From contig JAESRY010000083.1 of the NCBI GenBank assembly GCA_016764415.1, forward strand, positions 1 through 10,284: a DNA stretch of 10,284 nt, in the 5' to 3' direction. The number at the start of each line of letters is the position of its first letter. The first letter of the stretch is position 1. This DNA is from Cycloclasticus sp. Its GTDB lineage: Bacteria > Pseudomonadota > Gammaproteobacteria > Methylococcales > Cycloclasticaceae. A program made the translations under genes and the position numbers. The notes under the pieces were generated by a model, which did no database searches, had not been told where the DNA came from, and saw only the letters and a list, made by a program, of their open reading frames with translations. Of the stretch, positions 1 to 6,424 are shown piece by piece.

Positions 1-404
1 TTAAATTCAGCCTTAACCAACAAAATAGCGTGCAGCAACACGCCCTTCCTATCAATAGGATTAAAAATATTGATGAATTGAACTCTGCCTTACAGACTGC
101 CGCTAAAAACAAACAATTCGTCATGCTCGATTTTTATGCCGACTGGTGCGTTTCATGTAAAGAGATGGAAGCATTTACTTTCACAGAACCTGCAGTTCAA
201 AAAGCGCTGAGCAACACCGTTTTATTGCAAGCCGATGTTACTGAAAATAATGATGACGATAGGATTTTACTGAATACTTTCTCCCTTATTGGCCCACCTG
301 CAATTTTGTTTTTTGACCTTAACTCTATTGAGTTAAAACGAAGCAGAGTTGTGGGCTACATGAAGGCTCCGGAATTTTTGAAGAAACTTAAAACACTTAA
401 TTAA
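1..404 (+). CDS. dsbD: Thiol:disulfide interchange protein DsbD, C-terminal part (5' end outside window)
   Basis: The frame is open to the left window edge, so this is the 3' end of a longer gene. What remains is the periplasmic C-terminal thioredoxin-like domain of DsbD, which receives electrons from the membrane domain and passes them to periplasmic partners such as DsbC, DsbE/CcmG-type or TlpA-type thioredoxins. The diagnostic stretch is LDFYADWCVSCKEME, with the redox pair CVSC encoded at 147-158 and a later GPPAILFFD containing the cis-proline typical of thioredoxin folds (about 297). From the INRIKNIDELNSAL segment onward it follows the E. coli DsbD gamma domain, as I recall it, almost position for position. 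A GTG at 30 is internal and not a start, because sense codons continue upstream. The stop (402-404) lies two bases before the next gene's ATG, so the two are probably cotranscribed. Confidence 0.93.
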   Translation, partial: KFSLNQQNSVQQHALPINRIKNIDELNSALQTAAKNKQFVMLDFYADWCVSCKEMEAFTFTEPAVQKALSNTVLLQADVTENNDDDRILLNTFSLIGPPAILFFDLNSIELKRSRVVGYMKAPEFLKKLKTLN

Positions 405-406
405 AA

Positions 407-937
407 ATGAACAAACAACGCCTTGCCGGTTTAACTATCGTTCTAGTCATCGCTATTTTCCTTAGTATTAACAAACCGTCAGTCGATGTCGAAGCAATCA
501 ACCCTATTCAACAAGAAGTCACTATTCGGCCTGAGTTTTCTCTACCCGATTTGCAAGGAAAAACTCGTAACATTAATGAGTGGGACGGACGCTATATCGT
601 ACTAAATTTTTGGGCCACATGGTGCCCACCCTGCCGTAAAGAAATACCCGAGTTTATCGCCCTACAAAAAGAATACGGCGGATCCAACTTACAATTTATT
701 GGCGTCGCCATTGATGATGAAGTATCGGTTAATCAATACGCATTAGAAATGGGAATAAACTACCCTAACCTCATCGCTGAAATGCAGGGCATTGAACTGG
801 CAAGGCAATACGGCAACCGCATGGGGGCTTTACCTTTTTCCGTCATTATCAGCCCTAACGGCCAAATTATACTGCGCCAAGTTGGACTACTTAATAAAAA
901 AACAATCTTTCGTTCAATCAAGGTGTTAAACAACTAA
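407..937 (+). CDS. Membrane-anchored TlpA/ResA-family thioredoxin
   Basis: This 176-residue protein looks like a periplasmic thiol-disulfide oxidoreductase tethered to the inner membrane. Residues about 6-22 form one hydrophobic segment after a basic start (MNKQR), consistent with an uncleaved signal anchor; no clear cleavage site or lipobox cysteine is seen. The AhpC/TSA-like thioredoxin fold follows: PEFSLPDLQGK at about 42-52, the active site FWATWCPPC with Cys73 and Cys76, a GVAIDDE segment near 99-105, and the cis-proline region ALPFSVII around Pro143. WCPPC is typical of TlpA, ResA and CcmG/DsbE. Its position directly after dsbD, with a two-base gap and no Shine-Dalgarno motif of its own, suggests translational coupling and reduction by DsbD. 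No cytochrome c maturation genes are visible here, so I do not call it ccmG or resA. The substrate is unknown. Confidence 0.9.
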   Translation: MNKQRLAGLTIVLVIAIFLSINKPSVDVEAINPIQQEVTIRPEFSLPDLQGKTRNINEWDGRYIVLNFWATWCPPCRKEIPEFIALQKEYGGSNLQFIGVAIDDEVSVNQYALEMGINYPNLIAEMQGIELARQYGNRMGALPFSVIISPNGQIILRQVGLLNKKTIFRSIKVLNN

Positions 938-968
938 CTCCGCCTAACTTGCTTATATTTGTCTTCAT

Positions 969-996
969 CTTTCACTAAAGTAACTATTTCTATAGA
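969..996 (+). promoter_or_regulatory. Weak candidate sigma70 promoter before aroQ
   Basis: The 134-base gap between the thioredoxin gene and aroQ is the only sizeable non-coding space before the aroQ-accBC-prmA block, so a promoter is expected somewhere in it. The best match I can find is CTTTCA (969-974, three of six to TTGACA), a 16-base spacer, and TATAGA (991-996, four of six to TATAAT). This is poor evidence: the region is AT-rich and such matches occur by chance. Transcription could also simply continue from dsbD. The rest of the gap shows no open frame or RNA gene. Confidence 0.25.
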
Positions 997-997
997 C

Positions 998-1020
998 TTT
1001 GGCCAAAAGGTTTGGCAAAA
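998..1020. repeat. Short direct and inverted repeat in the aroQ upstream region
   Basis: The element reads TTTGGCCAAAA (998-1008), GG, TTTGGCAAAA (1011-1020), a near-perfect direct repeat. The same bases contain a perfect inverted repeat, GCCAAA-AGG-TTTGGC (1002-1016), and a ten-base palindrome TTTGGCCAAA (998-1007). No T-run follows on either strand, so it is not an intrinsic terminator. It lies just downstream of the candidate -10 and about 50 bases before the aroQ start, where an operator would sit. I do not recognise it as the site of a known regulator. Confidence 0.5.
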
Positions 1021-1071
1021 TCCCAACATTGAATGTGGCAATCAAATTTAACGTTTTTGAGTTAACAATTT

Positions 1072-1521
1072 ATGGCGATTATTTCAGTTATTAACGGTCC
1101 TAACTTAAACATGCTGGGCACACGTGAACCAGGCATATATGGCGTTCTGACATTAGCGGATATAGAGCAGTCTTTATCGCAACTTGCTGAAGAGTTAGGG
1201 CATGAAATTATTTTTTACCAAAGCAATGCTGAACATGACTTGGTCAACCGCGTGCAACAAAGCAAGCAAGATGGCGTTGCTACTATCTTATTAAACCCTG
1301 CTGCCTTTACCCATACGAGCGTTGCTTTACGCGATGCTCTACTGGCAAGCGACACGCCATTTATTGAATTACATCTGTCCAATGTTCACGCACGTGAATC
1401 ATTTCGCCAACACTCCTATTTTTCAGATATCGCTGAAGGCGTTATCTGCGGCTTCGGGCCCAAAAGTTATGAATTAGCGCTACTTGCAGCCATCGCCTTA
1501 ATAGAACAACCAAGAGAATAA
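1072..1521 (+). CDS. aroQ: Type II 3-dehydroquinate dehydratase
   Basis: The 149-residue enzyme converts 3-dehydroquinate to 3-dehydroshikimate in the cytoplasmic shikimate pathway. Type II features are all present: the N-terminal [14 protein letters not shown] with the catalytic-loop Arg18, Tyr23 in GIYG, Asn75 and His81 in [16 protein letters not shown], His101 in HLSNVHARE, and Arg112 at the expected distance. Length matches the dodecameric type II family, and nothing resembles the unrelated type I (AroD) enzyme. The ATG at 1072 places the IxVxNGPNLN strand at the usual N-terminal position. The ribosome binding signal is weak (GAG at 1059-1061). The stop is two bases before accB, an arrangement common in gammaproteobacteria, where aroQ heads the accBC operon. 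Confidence 0.97.
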   Translation: MAIISVINGPNLNMLGTREPGIYGVLTLADIEQSLSQLAEELGHEIIFYQSNAEHDLVNRVQQSKQDGVATILLNPAAFTHTSVALRDALLASDTPFIELHLSNVHARESFRQHSYFSDIAEGVICGFGPKSYELALLAAIALIEQPRE

Positions 1522-1523
1522 TT

Positions 1524-1967
1524 ATGGATATTAGAAAAGTTAAGAAATTGATCGAGCTTATTGAAGAATCCGGCATTGCGGAAATTGAAATTCACGAAGG
1601 TGAAGACTCTGTACGCATTAACCGCTACTCATCTGCACAAACTGTTGCTGTTTCTCCTACCCCTATAGCAGCACCCGCCCCTGCAGCAGCAATCCCAGAG
1701 TCACAACAAGCAACTAGCGTTGAAGAACTATCTGGACATGTAGTCACCTCGCCGATGGTCGGCACGTTTTATGATGCACCATCACCTGAGTCAGGTCCAT
1801 TCGTAACCATTGGGCAAAGTGTCCAAAAAGGCGACACATTGTGCATTATTGAAGCGATGAAAATTCTTAACCAAATTGAAGCTGACGCCAGTGGTGTTAT
1901 CAAATCAATTCTTGTGGAGAGTGGGCACCCTGTTGAGTTTGATCAACCTTTATTCATTATTGAATAA
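1524..1967 (+). CDS. accB: Biotin carboxyl carrier protein of acetyl-CoA carboxylase
   Basis: This 147-residue protein carries the biotin that shuttles carboxylate between AccC and the AccAD carboxyltransferase in the first step of fatty acid synthesis. Layout: an N-terminal helical region (1-35) that in this family contacts biotin carboxylase, an Ala/Pro-rich flexible linker (about 44-58), and a C-terminal biotinyl domain (about 70-147). The biotinylation motif is EAMKIL, with Lys113 the expected acceptor. The protruding thumb loop that marks bacterial AccB is visible at about 83-93 ([11 protein letters not shown]). An AAGAGA stretch at 1512-1517, inside the end of aroQ, can serve as ribosome binding site. 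With only two bases between aroQ and accB there is no room for a long accB leader like the one in E. coli, although a promoter inside aroQ cannot be excluded. Confidence 0.97.
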   Translation: MDIRKVKKLIELIEESGIAEIEIHEGEDSVRINRYSSAQTVAVSPTPIAAPAPAAAIPESQQATSVEELSGHVVTSPMVGTFYDAPSPESGPFVTIGQSVQKGDTLCIIEAMKILNQIEADASGVIKSILVESGHPVEFDQPLFIIE

Positions 1968-2002
1968 TCGCCCCTACCTTTTAACTCATCGACGAGAGAA
2001 AT

Positions 2003-3343
2003 ATGTTCGATAAAATATTAATTGCTAACCGCGGCGAAATTGCTTTGCGTATTTTACGCGCTTGCCGCGAATTAGGTATCCAAACGGTAGCCGTATACTC
2101 TTCAGCTGACCGCGATTTAAAACACGTACGACTAGCGGACGAATCTGTTTGCATTGGCGGCCCTGCATCAGCAGACAGCTACTTAAATGTACCCGCCATC
2201 ATCAGCGCTGCTGAAATCACAGACGCAGAGGCTATCCACCCGGGTTACGGCTTTTTATCTGAAAACGCTGACTTTGCAGAACGCGTAGAAAAAAGCGGCT
2301 TCACTTTTATTGGCCCCCGCTCAGAAACAATTCGCCTAATGGGCGACAAAGTGTCCGCCATTGAGGCAATGCTTAAAGCCGGCGTTCCTTGCGTTCCAGG
2401 TTCCGACGGACCTTTAGATGACAATCCTGAGCGTAATATCAAACTAGCGCGCAATATTGGCTACCCCATTATCATTAAAGCGGCTGGCGGCGGTGGCGGT
2501 CGTGGCATGCGCGTTGTACATACCGAGGCAGCTCTGTTAAACGCCGTTGCGCTAACCAAAACTGAAGCTAACAGCTTCTTTGGCAACGATATGGTGTACA
2601 TGGAGAAATTCCTCGAAACGCCGCGTCATATTGAATTCCAAGTCCTTGCTGATAAACATGGAAACGCCATTCATTTAGGTGAACGTGATTGCTCAACTCA
2701 GCGTAAACACCAAAAGGTAATTGAAGAAGCCCCAGCCATTGGCATTACTGAAGAAGTCCGCCAAGAAATCGGTCTTCGTTGCGCCAAAGCCTGTGCTGAT
2801 ATTGGCTATTACGGTGCTGGAACATTCGAATTCTTATATGAAAACGGTGAGTTCTACTTCATAGAAATGAACACACGTGTCCAGGTTGAACACCCTATTA
2901 CCGAATTGATTACAGGCGTTGATATTGTTGCTGAACAACTTAAAATTGCTGCCGGTGAACCACTTAGCTACACGCAGGATGATATAAAAATTACTGGCCA
3001 CGCCATAGAGTGCCGTTTGAATGCCGAACATTCTGAAACGTTCATGCCTTCACCAGGAAAAATCACACAATTACATATTCCCGGTGGCCCAGGCATTCGG
3101 TTTGATAGCCATATATATAATGGTTACACCGTTCCCCAGTATTATGACTCGATGATTGGCAAGCTCATTACGTTTGGTAACTCTCGCGAATCTGCATTAG
3201 CACGCACTAAAACAGCACTCAACGAAACCGTTATTGAAGGCATTCATACCAACATTCCCTTGTTACGTAATATCGTTGTCGACAAAGATTTTTCTTCAGG
3301 CATCTACAATATTCACTACCTAGAAAAAAAACTTGGACTTTAA
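2003..3343 (+). CDS. accC: Biotin carboxylase subunit of acetyl-CoA carboxylase
   Basis: The 446-residue ATP-grasp enzyme carboxylates the biotin on AccB using ATP and bicarbonate. Numbering runs in register with E. coli AccC, so the known active-site residues can be read directly: Lys116, Lys159 before the glycine loop [11 protein letters not shown] (160-170), Glu201-Lys202, Cys230, Lys238 in [12 protein letters not shown], Glu276, Glu288 and Arg292 in [12 protein letters not shown], and Arg338. The N-terminal biotin carboxylase domain starts [14 protein letters not shown], and [10 protein letters not shown] lies at 79-88. No residue expected for catalysis is missing. A clear ribosome binding site, GAGAGAA (1994-2000), precedes the ATG in the 35-base gap after accB, so it has its own translation start within the shared transcript. 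Confidence 0.98.
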   Translation: MFDKILIANRGEIALRILRACRELGIQTVAVYSSADRDLKHVRLADESVCIGGPASADSYLNVPAIISAAEITDAEAIHPGYGFLSENADFAERVEKSGFTFIGPRSETIRLMGDKVSAIEAMLKAGVPCVPGSDGPLDDNPERNIKLARNIGYPIIIKAAGGGGGRGMRVVHTEAALLNAVALTKTEANSFFGNDMVYMEKFLETPRHIEFQVLADKHGNAIHLGERDCSTQRKHQKVIEEAPAIGITEEVRQEIGLRCAKACADIGYYGAGTFEFLYENGEFYFIEMNTRVQVEHPITELITGVDIVAEQLKIAAGEPLSYTQDDIKITGHAIECRLNAEHSETFMPSPGKITQLHIPGGPGIRFDSHIYNGYTVPQYYDSMIGKLITFGNSRESALARTKTALNETVIEGIHTNIPLLRNIVVDKDFSSGIYNIHYLEKKLGL

Positions 3344-3348
3344 CCCAA

Positions 3349-4230
3349 ATGGCATGGCAACAACTCATCATTGCAACCAGCAAAGAGCTAGCGCCAACAG
3401 TTGAATCACTACTAGAAAACTTAGGTTCGCTGTCCGTTACAATGACGGACGGTGCCGACCAACCCATTTACGAACCTCCCTTAGAAACCACACCACTGTG
3501 GCGACAAGTACACGTTACCGGGTTATTTAACGAGCAACACGACTTGAATAATGCTGAACGATACCTTGCGCAGCATCTCGACGGTTCTGAGCATTGGGAA
3601 CTAACGCTTGAGAAACTAGAAGACCAGGTATGGGAACGCGTTTGGTTAGATAATTTCAAACCCATTAAATTTGGCAAAAACTTTTGGGTTTGCTCAACCG
3701 AGCATGAAGTTAACGAACCCGATGCGGTTATCTTAACCCTAGACCCTGGCCTTGCTTTTGGTACAGGGACGCATCCAACCACCGCGCTATGTCTTGAGTG
3801 GTTAGCTGTTAACTCTCATCAATATAAGAATATTGTCGACTTTGGTTGCGGCTCTGGAATACTCGCTATTGCCGCACTAATACTCGGCGCTGAATCGGCC
3901 GTCGGCATAGACATTGATCCGCAAGCATTAAGCGCCACTGTCGATAACGCAAAACAAAATAATGTGCTCGATAAAATAAGCGTTCACGACGCTACTAACT
4001 ACCCGCAAGACGCCCAAGACGTTGTTATTGCAAACATACTGGCTGAACCACTGGTCACACTGTCTGCTGACATTACAGCATTGGTTAAACCCGGCAGGCA
4101 TCTATTGTTATCTGGTATTTTGCAACAACAAGTAGAACAAGTAATGAATGCCTATCAAGATGTATTCATTTTCGACCCACCTGTTATTAAGGACGAGTGG
4201 GCTTGCCTTCACGCCGTTAAACATAGCTAA
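3349..4230 (+). CDS. prmA: Ribosomal protein L11 methyltransferase
   Basis: PrmA methylates lysines and the N-terminus of ribosomal protein L11 using S-adenosylmethionine. The 293-residue length equals the E. coli protein as I recall it. Residues 1-60 form the L11-binding N-terminal domain, with the start MAWQQL resembling other PrmA proteins. The methyltransferase domain shows the signature LDPGLAFGTGTHPTT (131-145), the SAM-binding motif VDFGCGSGILAIAA (163-176), the acidic strand GIDID (186-190) and the NILAEPL active-site motif (229-235). It begins five bases after the accC stop with no recognisable Shine-Dalgarno sequence, so coupling to accC translation is likely. A second ATG five bases on is out of frame. 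The accC-prmA pairing is frequent in gammaproteobacteria and probably reflects growth-linked expression, not a shared pathway. Confidence 0.97.
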   Translation: MAWQQLIIATSKELAPTVESLLENLGSLSVTMTDGADQPIYEPPLETTPLWRQVHVTGLFNEQHDLNNAERYLAQHLDGSEHWELTLEKLEDQVWERVWLDNFKPIKFGKNFWVCSTEHEVNEPDAVILTLDPGLAFGTGTHPTTALCLEWLAVNSHQYKNIVDFGCGSGILAIAALILGAESAVGIDIDPQALSATVDNAKQNNVLDKISVHDATNYPQDAQDVVIANILAEPLVTLSADITALVKPGRHLLLSGILQQQVEQVMNAYQDVFIFDPPVIKDEWACLHAVKHS

Positions 4231-4233
4231 GCC

Positions 4234-4977
4234 ATGCAATACGCGCTGTGCCCTTTTTGTCTAAGCACTTTACAATTTACTTCCGAACAGTTAGCCGTAA
4301 AAGACGGCTTAATTCGATGCGGGCACTGCAACGATATCTTCAATGCGCACAAAAACAAATACACACCACCCGAAAAGACAACATCCTCAAATCTAATAAT
4401 CGAACCATTAAGTCAATCTTTAAGTACAAAGTCGCTACCTGAAGTAACGCTCGATGAAGAACAACTTCCGCCTGTTTCTGCTCTCTGGGAAACAGAGCAA
4501 AAAACACCGAAGAAAACTCTGCCCTATGGATTAATATCATCCTTACTGGTGATTATATTCGCCATTCAATTCACCTTAAACCAACCGGAGTTCTTCACCC
4601 AAAACATATCTTTACAGCCAGCCTTTAAAAGACTAAACAGCGCTTTTGGTATGCAGATTCCTCATTATAAGAACCTCAGTGATTTCCATATAATAGAGCG
4701 CCAACTAACTCAACACTCTCAGATTGATGATCTGTTAACTCTACAGCTCACGATAAAAAACACCGCTTTGGCTGAACAGGCCTACCCAAGTATTCGCGTT
4801 AAACTCACCTCGTCATCTGATGAAAAAGTCGCTCAAGGTGTATTTACTAAAGGTGACTACCTAGATTCCAATGAGCTAAATGATTTTTTTGCACCTAACG
4901 GGTTAAGGCAAATAGAATTAACGTTTAAACGACCCAGCAAAACGCCTGCCGGCTTTGAAATTTCTTTCCATTACTAG
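4234..4977 (+). CDS. Zinc-ribbon, single-pass membrane protein of the DUF3426 / MJ0042-finger type
   Basis: The function is unknown. The 247-residue protein starts with a small zinc-finger-like domain: paired cysteines CPFC (Cys6, Cys9) and CGHC (Cys29, Cys32) separated by 19 residues, as in the MJ0042-type N-terminal finger. A polar, probably disordered stretch follows (about 40-95). One hydrophobic segment at about 98-115 comes right after basic residues (KTPKK), which favours an N-terminus in the cytoplasm. The C-terminal part (about 125-247) would be periplasmic and matches the DUF3426 pattern: a QPAFKRLN-type segment, the LQLTIKNTA strand, PSIRVKLT, and the FTKGDYL motif. Unlike family members I remember, it lacks the C-x3-GC-type cysteine pair after the membrane segment (LNSAFGMQIP here). 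It starts three bases after prmA without a Shine-Dalgarno sequence; this gene is usually found between prmA and dusB. Confidence 0.85.
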   Translation: MQYALCPFCLSTLQFTSEQLAVKDGLIRCGHCNDIFNAHKNKYTPPEKTTSSNLIIEPLSQSLSTKSLPEVTLDEEQLPPVSALWETEQKTPKKTLPYGLISSLLVIIFAIQFTLNQPEFFTQNISLQPAFKRLNSAFGMQIPHYKNLSDFHIIERQLTQHSQIDDLLTLQLTIKNTALAEQAYPSIRVKLTSSSDEKVAQGVFTKGDYLDSNELNDFFAPNGLRQIELTFKRPSKTPAGFEISFHY

Positions 4978-5004
4978 GTTCTCCCCGCACGTAGGAAATA
5001 CACA

Positions 5005-5039
5005 GTTAATATTGACTGATTAACACTCAGCAGTAACAC
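5005..5039 (+). promoter_or_regulatory. Candidate dusB-fis promoter and operator region
   Basis: The 69-base gap before dusB contains TTGACT (5012-5017, five of six to the -35 consensus) with a poor -10, TAACAC, 16 bases on (5034-5039); transcription would then begin almost at the dusB ATG. An alternative -10, TAATAT (5007-5012), has no -35 I can see. An inverted repeat GTTAAT-N8-ATTAAC spans 5005-5024. Bases 5014-5028 fit the degenerate Fis core GNNYRNNWNNYRNNC. In E. coli, Fis represses its own dusB-fis promoter, so a site here is plausible, but the Fis core is loose and matches often by chance. Confidence 0.35.
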
Positions 5040-5046
5040 TAGCCGT

Positions 5047-6054
5047 ATGGAACTTCTAAAATCCGTGAAAATCGGTCCTTATACGCTACGTAATAACTTA
5101 ATACTCTCGCCAATGGCGGGCATTACAGATCGCCCTTTCAGGCAAATTTGCCGTCAATTGGGCGCAGGGTTAGCTGTGTCAGAAATGACTGCATCTAATC
5201 CCGCATTAAGAACACATAGGCGTACCTTATTAAAACTCGATCACCGCGGTGAAGATGAACCCCGCTCTGTACAAATTGTTGGTACAGACCCAGTACAAAT
5301 GGCAGAAGCAGCCCAATTTAATGCTAAAAATGGCGCCCAAATTATAGACATCAACATGGGTTGCCCTGCAAAAAAAGTTTGTAACGTGGCAGCCGGCTCC
5401 GCTTTATTACGTGATGAGCCGCTAGTTAAGCGCATCTTGGAAGCCGTCGTAAACTCTGTTGATATACCCATTACTTTAAAAATAAGAACTGGCTGGGACC
5501 CGCAAAGTAAAAACGCGATAACCATAGCGCAAATTGCAGAACAAGCTGGCATACAAGCATTGGCTATACACGGCCGTACACGCGAGTGTAAATATAATGG
5601 CAGCGCCGAATACAGCACCATCAAACACGTTAAGAGTGCCATTCAAATTCCAGTCTTTGCAAACGGTGACATTAGCAGCGCAACAAAAGCGCAGCAGGTT
5701 CTTGAACTTACTGCCGCAGATGGCTTGTTAATCGGCAGGGGCGCTCAAGGAAACCCGTGGATTTTCAGAGAAATTGAGCATTATTTACGCACTCATGAAC
5801 TCTTAAACCCACCTTCAATCAGCGAGATAAGAAGCATCATTACCCAACACATTACCCAGTTACATGAATTTTATGGTGATAATATGGGTGTAAAGATTGC
5901 CAGGAAGCACATTGCTTGGTATTTTAAACACCTTGACGAGACCCTTTTACCACTCGTTAAACAAAGCTTTTCGATACAGGACCCTAAATTACAACTGGAG
6001 TTTATGAACACTATTTTTGATGCTTATATGAATAATAAAAACCTAGCTGCATGA
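5047..6054 (+). CDS. dusB: tRNA-dihydrouridine synthase B
   Basis: This FMN-dependent enzyme reduces specific uridines in the tRNA D-loop to dihydrouridine. The 335-residue protein has the Dus TIM-barrel: the N-terminal LSPMAGITDRPFRQ (20-33), the active-site motif NMGCPAKKV with catalytic Cys106, Lys146 in LKIRTGW, His175 in AIHGRTR, the phosphate-binding ANGD (205-208) and IGRGAQGNPW (229-238), then the helical tRNA-binding tail. The VCNVAAGSALL following the active site resembles Pseudomonas DusB more than the E. coli form. Of the three Dus families, B is supported by the sequence and by the fis partner. The ATG at 5047 is the only sensible start, since upstream in-frame codons offer no alternative, yet no Shine-Dalgarno sequence precedes it. 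Its last four bases overlap the fis start (ATGA), indicating coupled translation. Confidence 0.97.
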   Translation: MELLKSVKIGPYTLRNNLILSPMAGITDRPFRQICRQLGAGLAVSEMTASNPALRTHRRTLLKLDHRGEDEPRSVQIVGTDPVQMAEAAQFNAKNGAQIIDINMGCPAKKVCNVAAGSALLRDEPLVKRILEAVVNSVDIPITLKIRTGWDPQSKNAITIAQIAEQAGIQALAIHGRTRECKYNGSAEYSTIKHVKSAIQIPVFANGDISSATKAQQVLELTAADGLLIGRGAQGNPWIFREIEHYLRTHELLNPPSISEIRSIITQHITQLHEFYGDNMGVKIARKHIAWYFKHLDETLLPLVKQSFSIQDPKLQLEFMNTIFDAYMNNKNLAA

Positions 6055-6299
6055 ATCAAGACAAGCCTAAAAAGCCACTCTGCCAACAAGTGGCGCTGGC
6101 ATTAGAAAGCTACTTCGCCCAGCTGGATGGCCAAGAAGTCGTCGGTTTGCATGCCTTAGTGATTAGCGAGGTAGAAAAACCTCTACTTGAAGCCGTCCTC
6201 AATCACACTAAATCAAACCAGTCTCAGGCTGCAAAAATGCTTGGATTAAGCCGTGGCACATTAAGAAAAAAACTCGCTACCTATAAACTCGATATTTAA
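6051..6299 (+). CDS. fis: DNA-binding protein Fis, short form
   Basis: Fis is a nucleoid-associated dimer that bends DNA and adjusts transcription of growth-related genes. This 82-residue protein matches the E. coli Fis core: dimerising helices over about 10-52 (YFAQLDGQEV, VEKPLLEAVL) and the C-terminal helix-turn-helix at about 57-78 (QSQAAKMLGLSRGTLRKKL). E. coli Fis is 98 residues; the difference is at the N-terminus, where the flexible beta-hairpin arms used for Hin/Gin-type DNA inversion would be. The start is firm: an in-frame stop at 6036-6038 lies 12 bases upstream and no ATG, GTG or TTG occurs between. The ATG overlaps the dusB stop, so expression depends on dusB translation. The lysine-rich recognition helix is intact, so DNA binding should be preserved. 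Confidence 0.95.
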   Translation: MNQDKPKKPLCQQVALALESYFAQLDGQEVVGLHALVISEVEKPLLEAVLNHTKSNQSQAAKMLGLSRGTLRKKLATYKLDI

Positions 6300-6318
6300 C
6301 TTAAACGGCAACTGCATC

Positions 6319-6424
6319 AGCTTTTAAAAAGCTCAGCATAAGACCTCGTTTTTCGATAAAATACCCTGCTTCCAAATAGGTCTTTAAACAGCCCTCATAA
6401 CCATACGAACAGGTCACTTAAATG
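6319..6424 (+). promoter_or_regulatory. purH upstream region: palindrome, candidate -10 and Shine-Dalgarno with alternative pairing
   Basis: The 122-base gap after fis contains a 15-base palindrome, AGCTTTTAAAAAGCT (6319-6333), without a following T-run, so not a terminator. TAAAAT (6357-6362) is a five-of-six -10 match but has only a weak -35 (TCAGCA, 6333-6338, 18-base spacer). AAGACCT (6340-6346) can pair with AGGTCTT (6378-6384); its GACCT core can pair equally with the AGGTC (6411-6415) that includes the purH Shine-Dalgarno AGG, eight bases before the ATG. I see no PurR operator and no purine riboswitch core. Confidence 0.35.

Noticed and set aside
30..404. GTG at 30 as the start of a stand-alone small thioredoxin
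   Set aside because: The frame is open upstream to the window edge and the domain matches the C-terminal domain of DsbD, so the GTG is an internal valine codon.
1002..1016. Hairpin after the TlpA-like gene as an intrinsic terminator
   Set aside because: The stem is only six base pairs, and neither strand has a T-run after it.
3468..3782. A 104-codon minus-strand open frame inside prmA
   Set aside because: It is antisense to the PrmA N-terminal region and methyltransferase signature and has no independent support.
5241..5642. A 133-codon open frame on the minus strand inside dusB
   Set aside because: It is antisense to a conserved Dus barrel, its many Cys/Ser/Ala codons mirror the sense strand, and it has no recognisable family or start signal.
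6319..6333. Palindrome after fis as a terminator for dusB-fis
   Set aside because: The centre leaves no proper loop, the stem is nearly all A/T, and CAGCATAAG follows instead of a T-run. Readthrough into purH remains possible.
6300..6421. PurR operator or purine riboswitch before purH
   Set aside because: Nothing resembles the ACGCAAACGTTT-type PurR site, and the conserved core and paired loops of a purine riboswitch are not seen.
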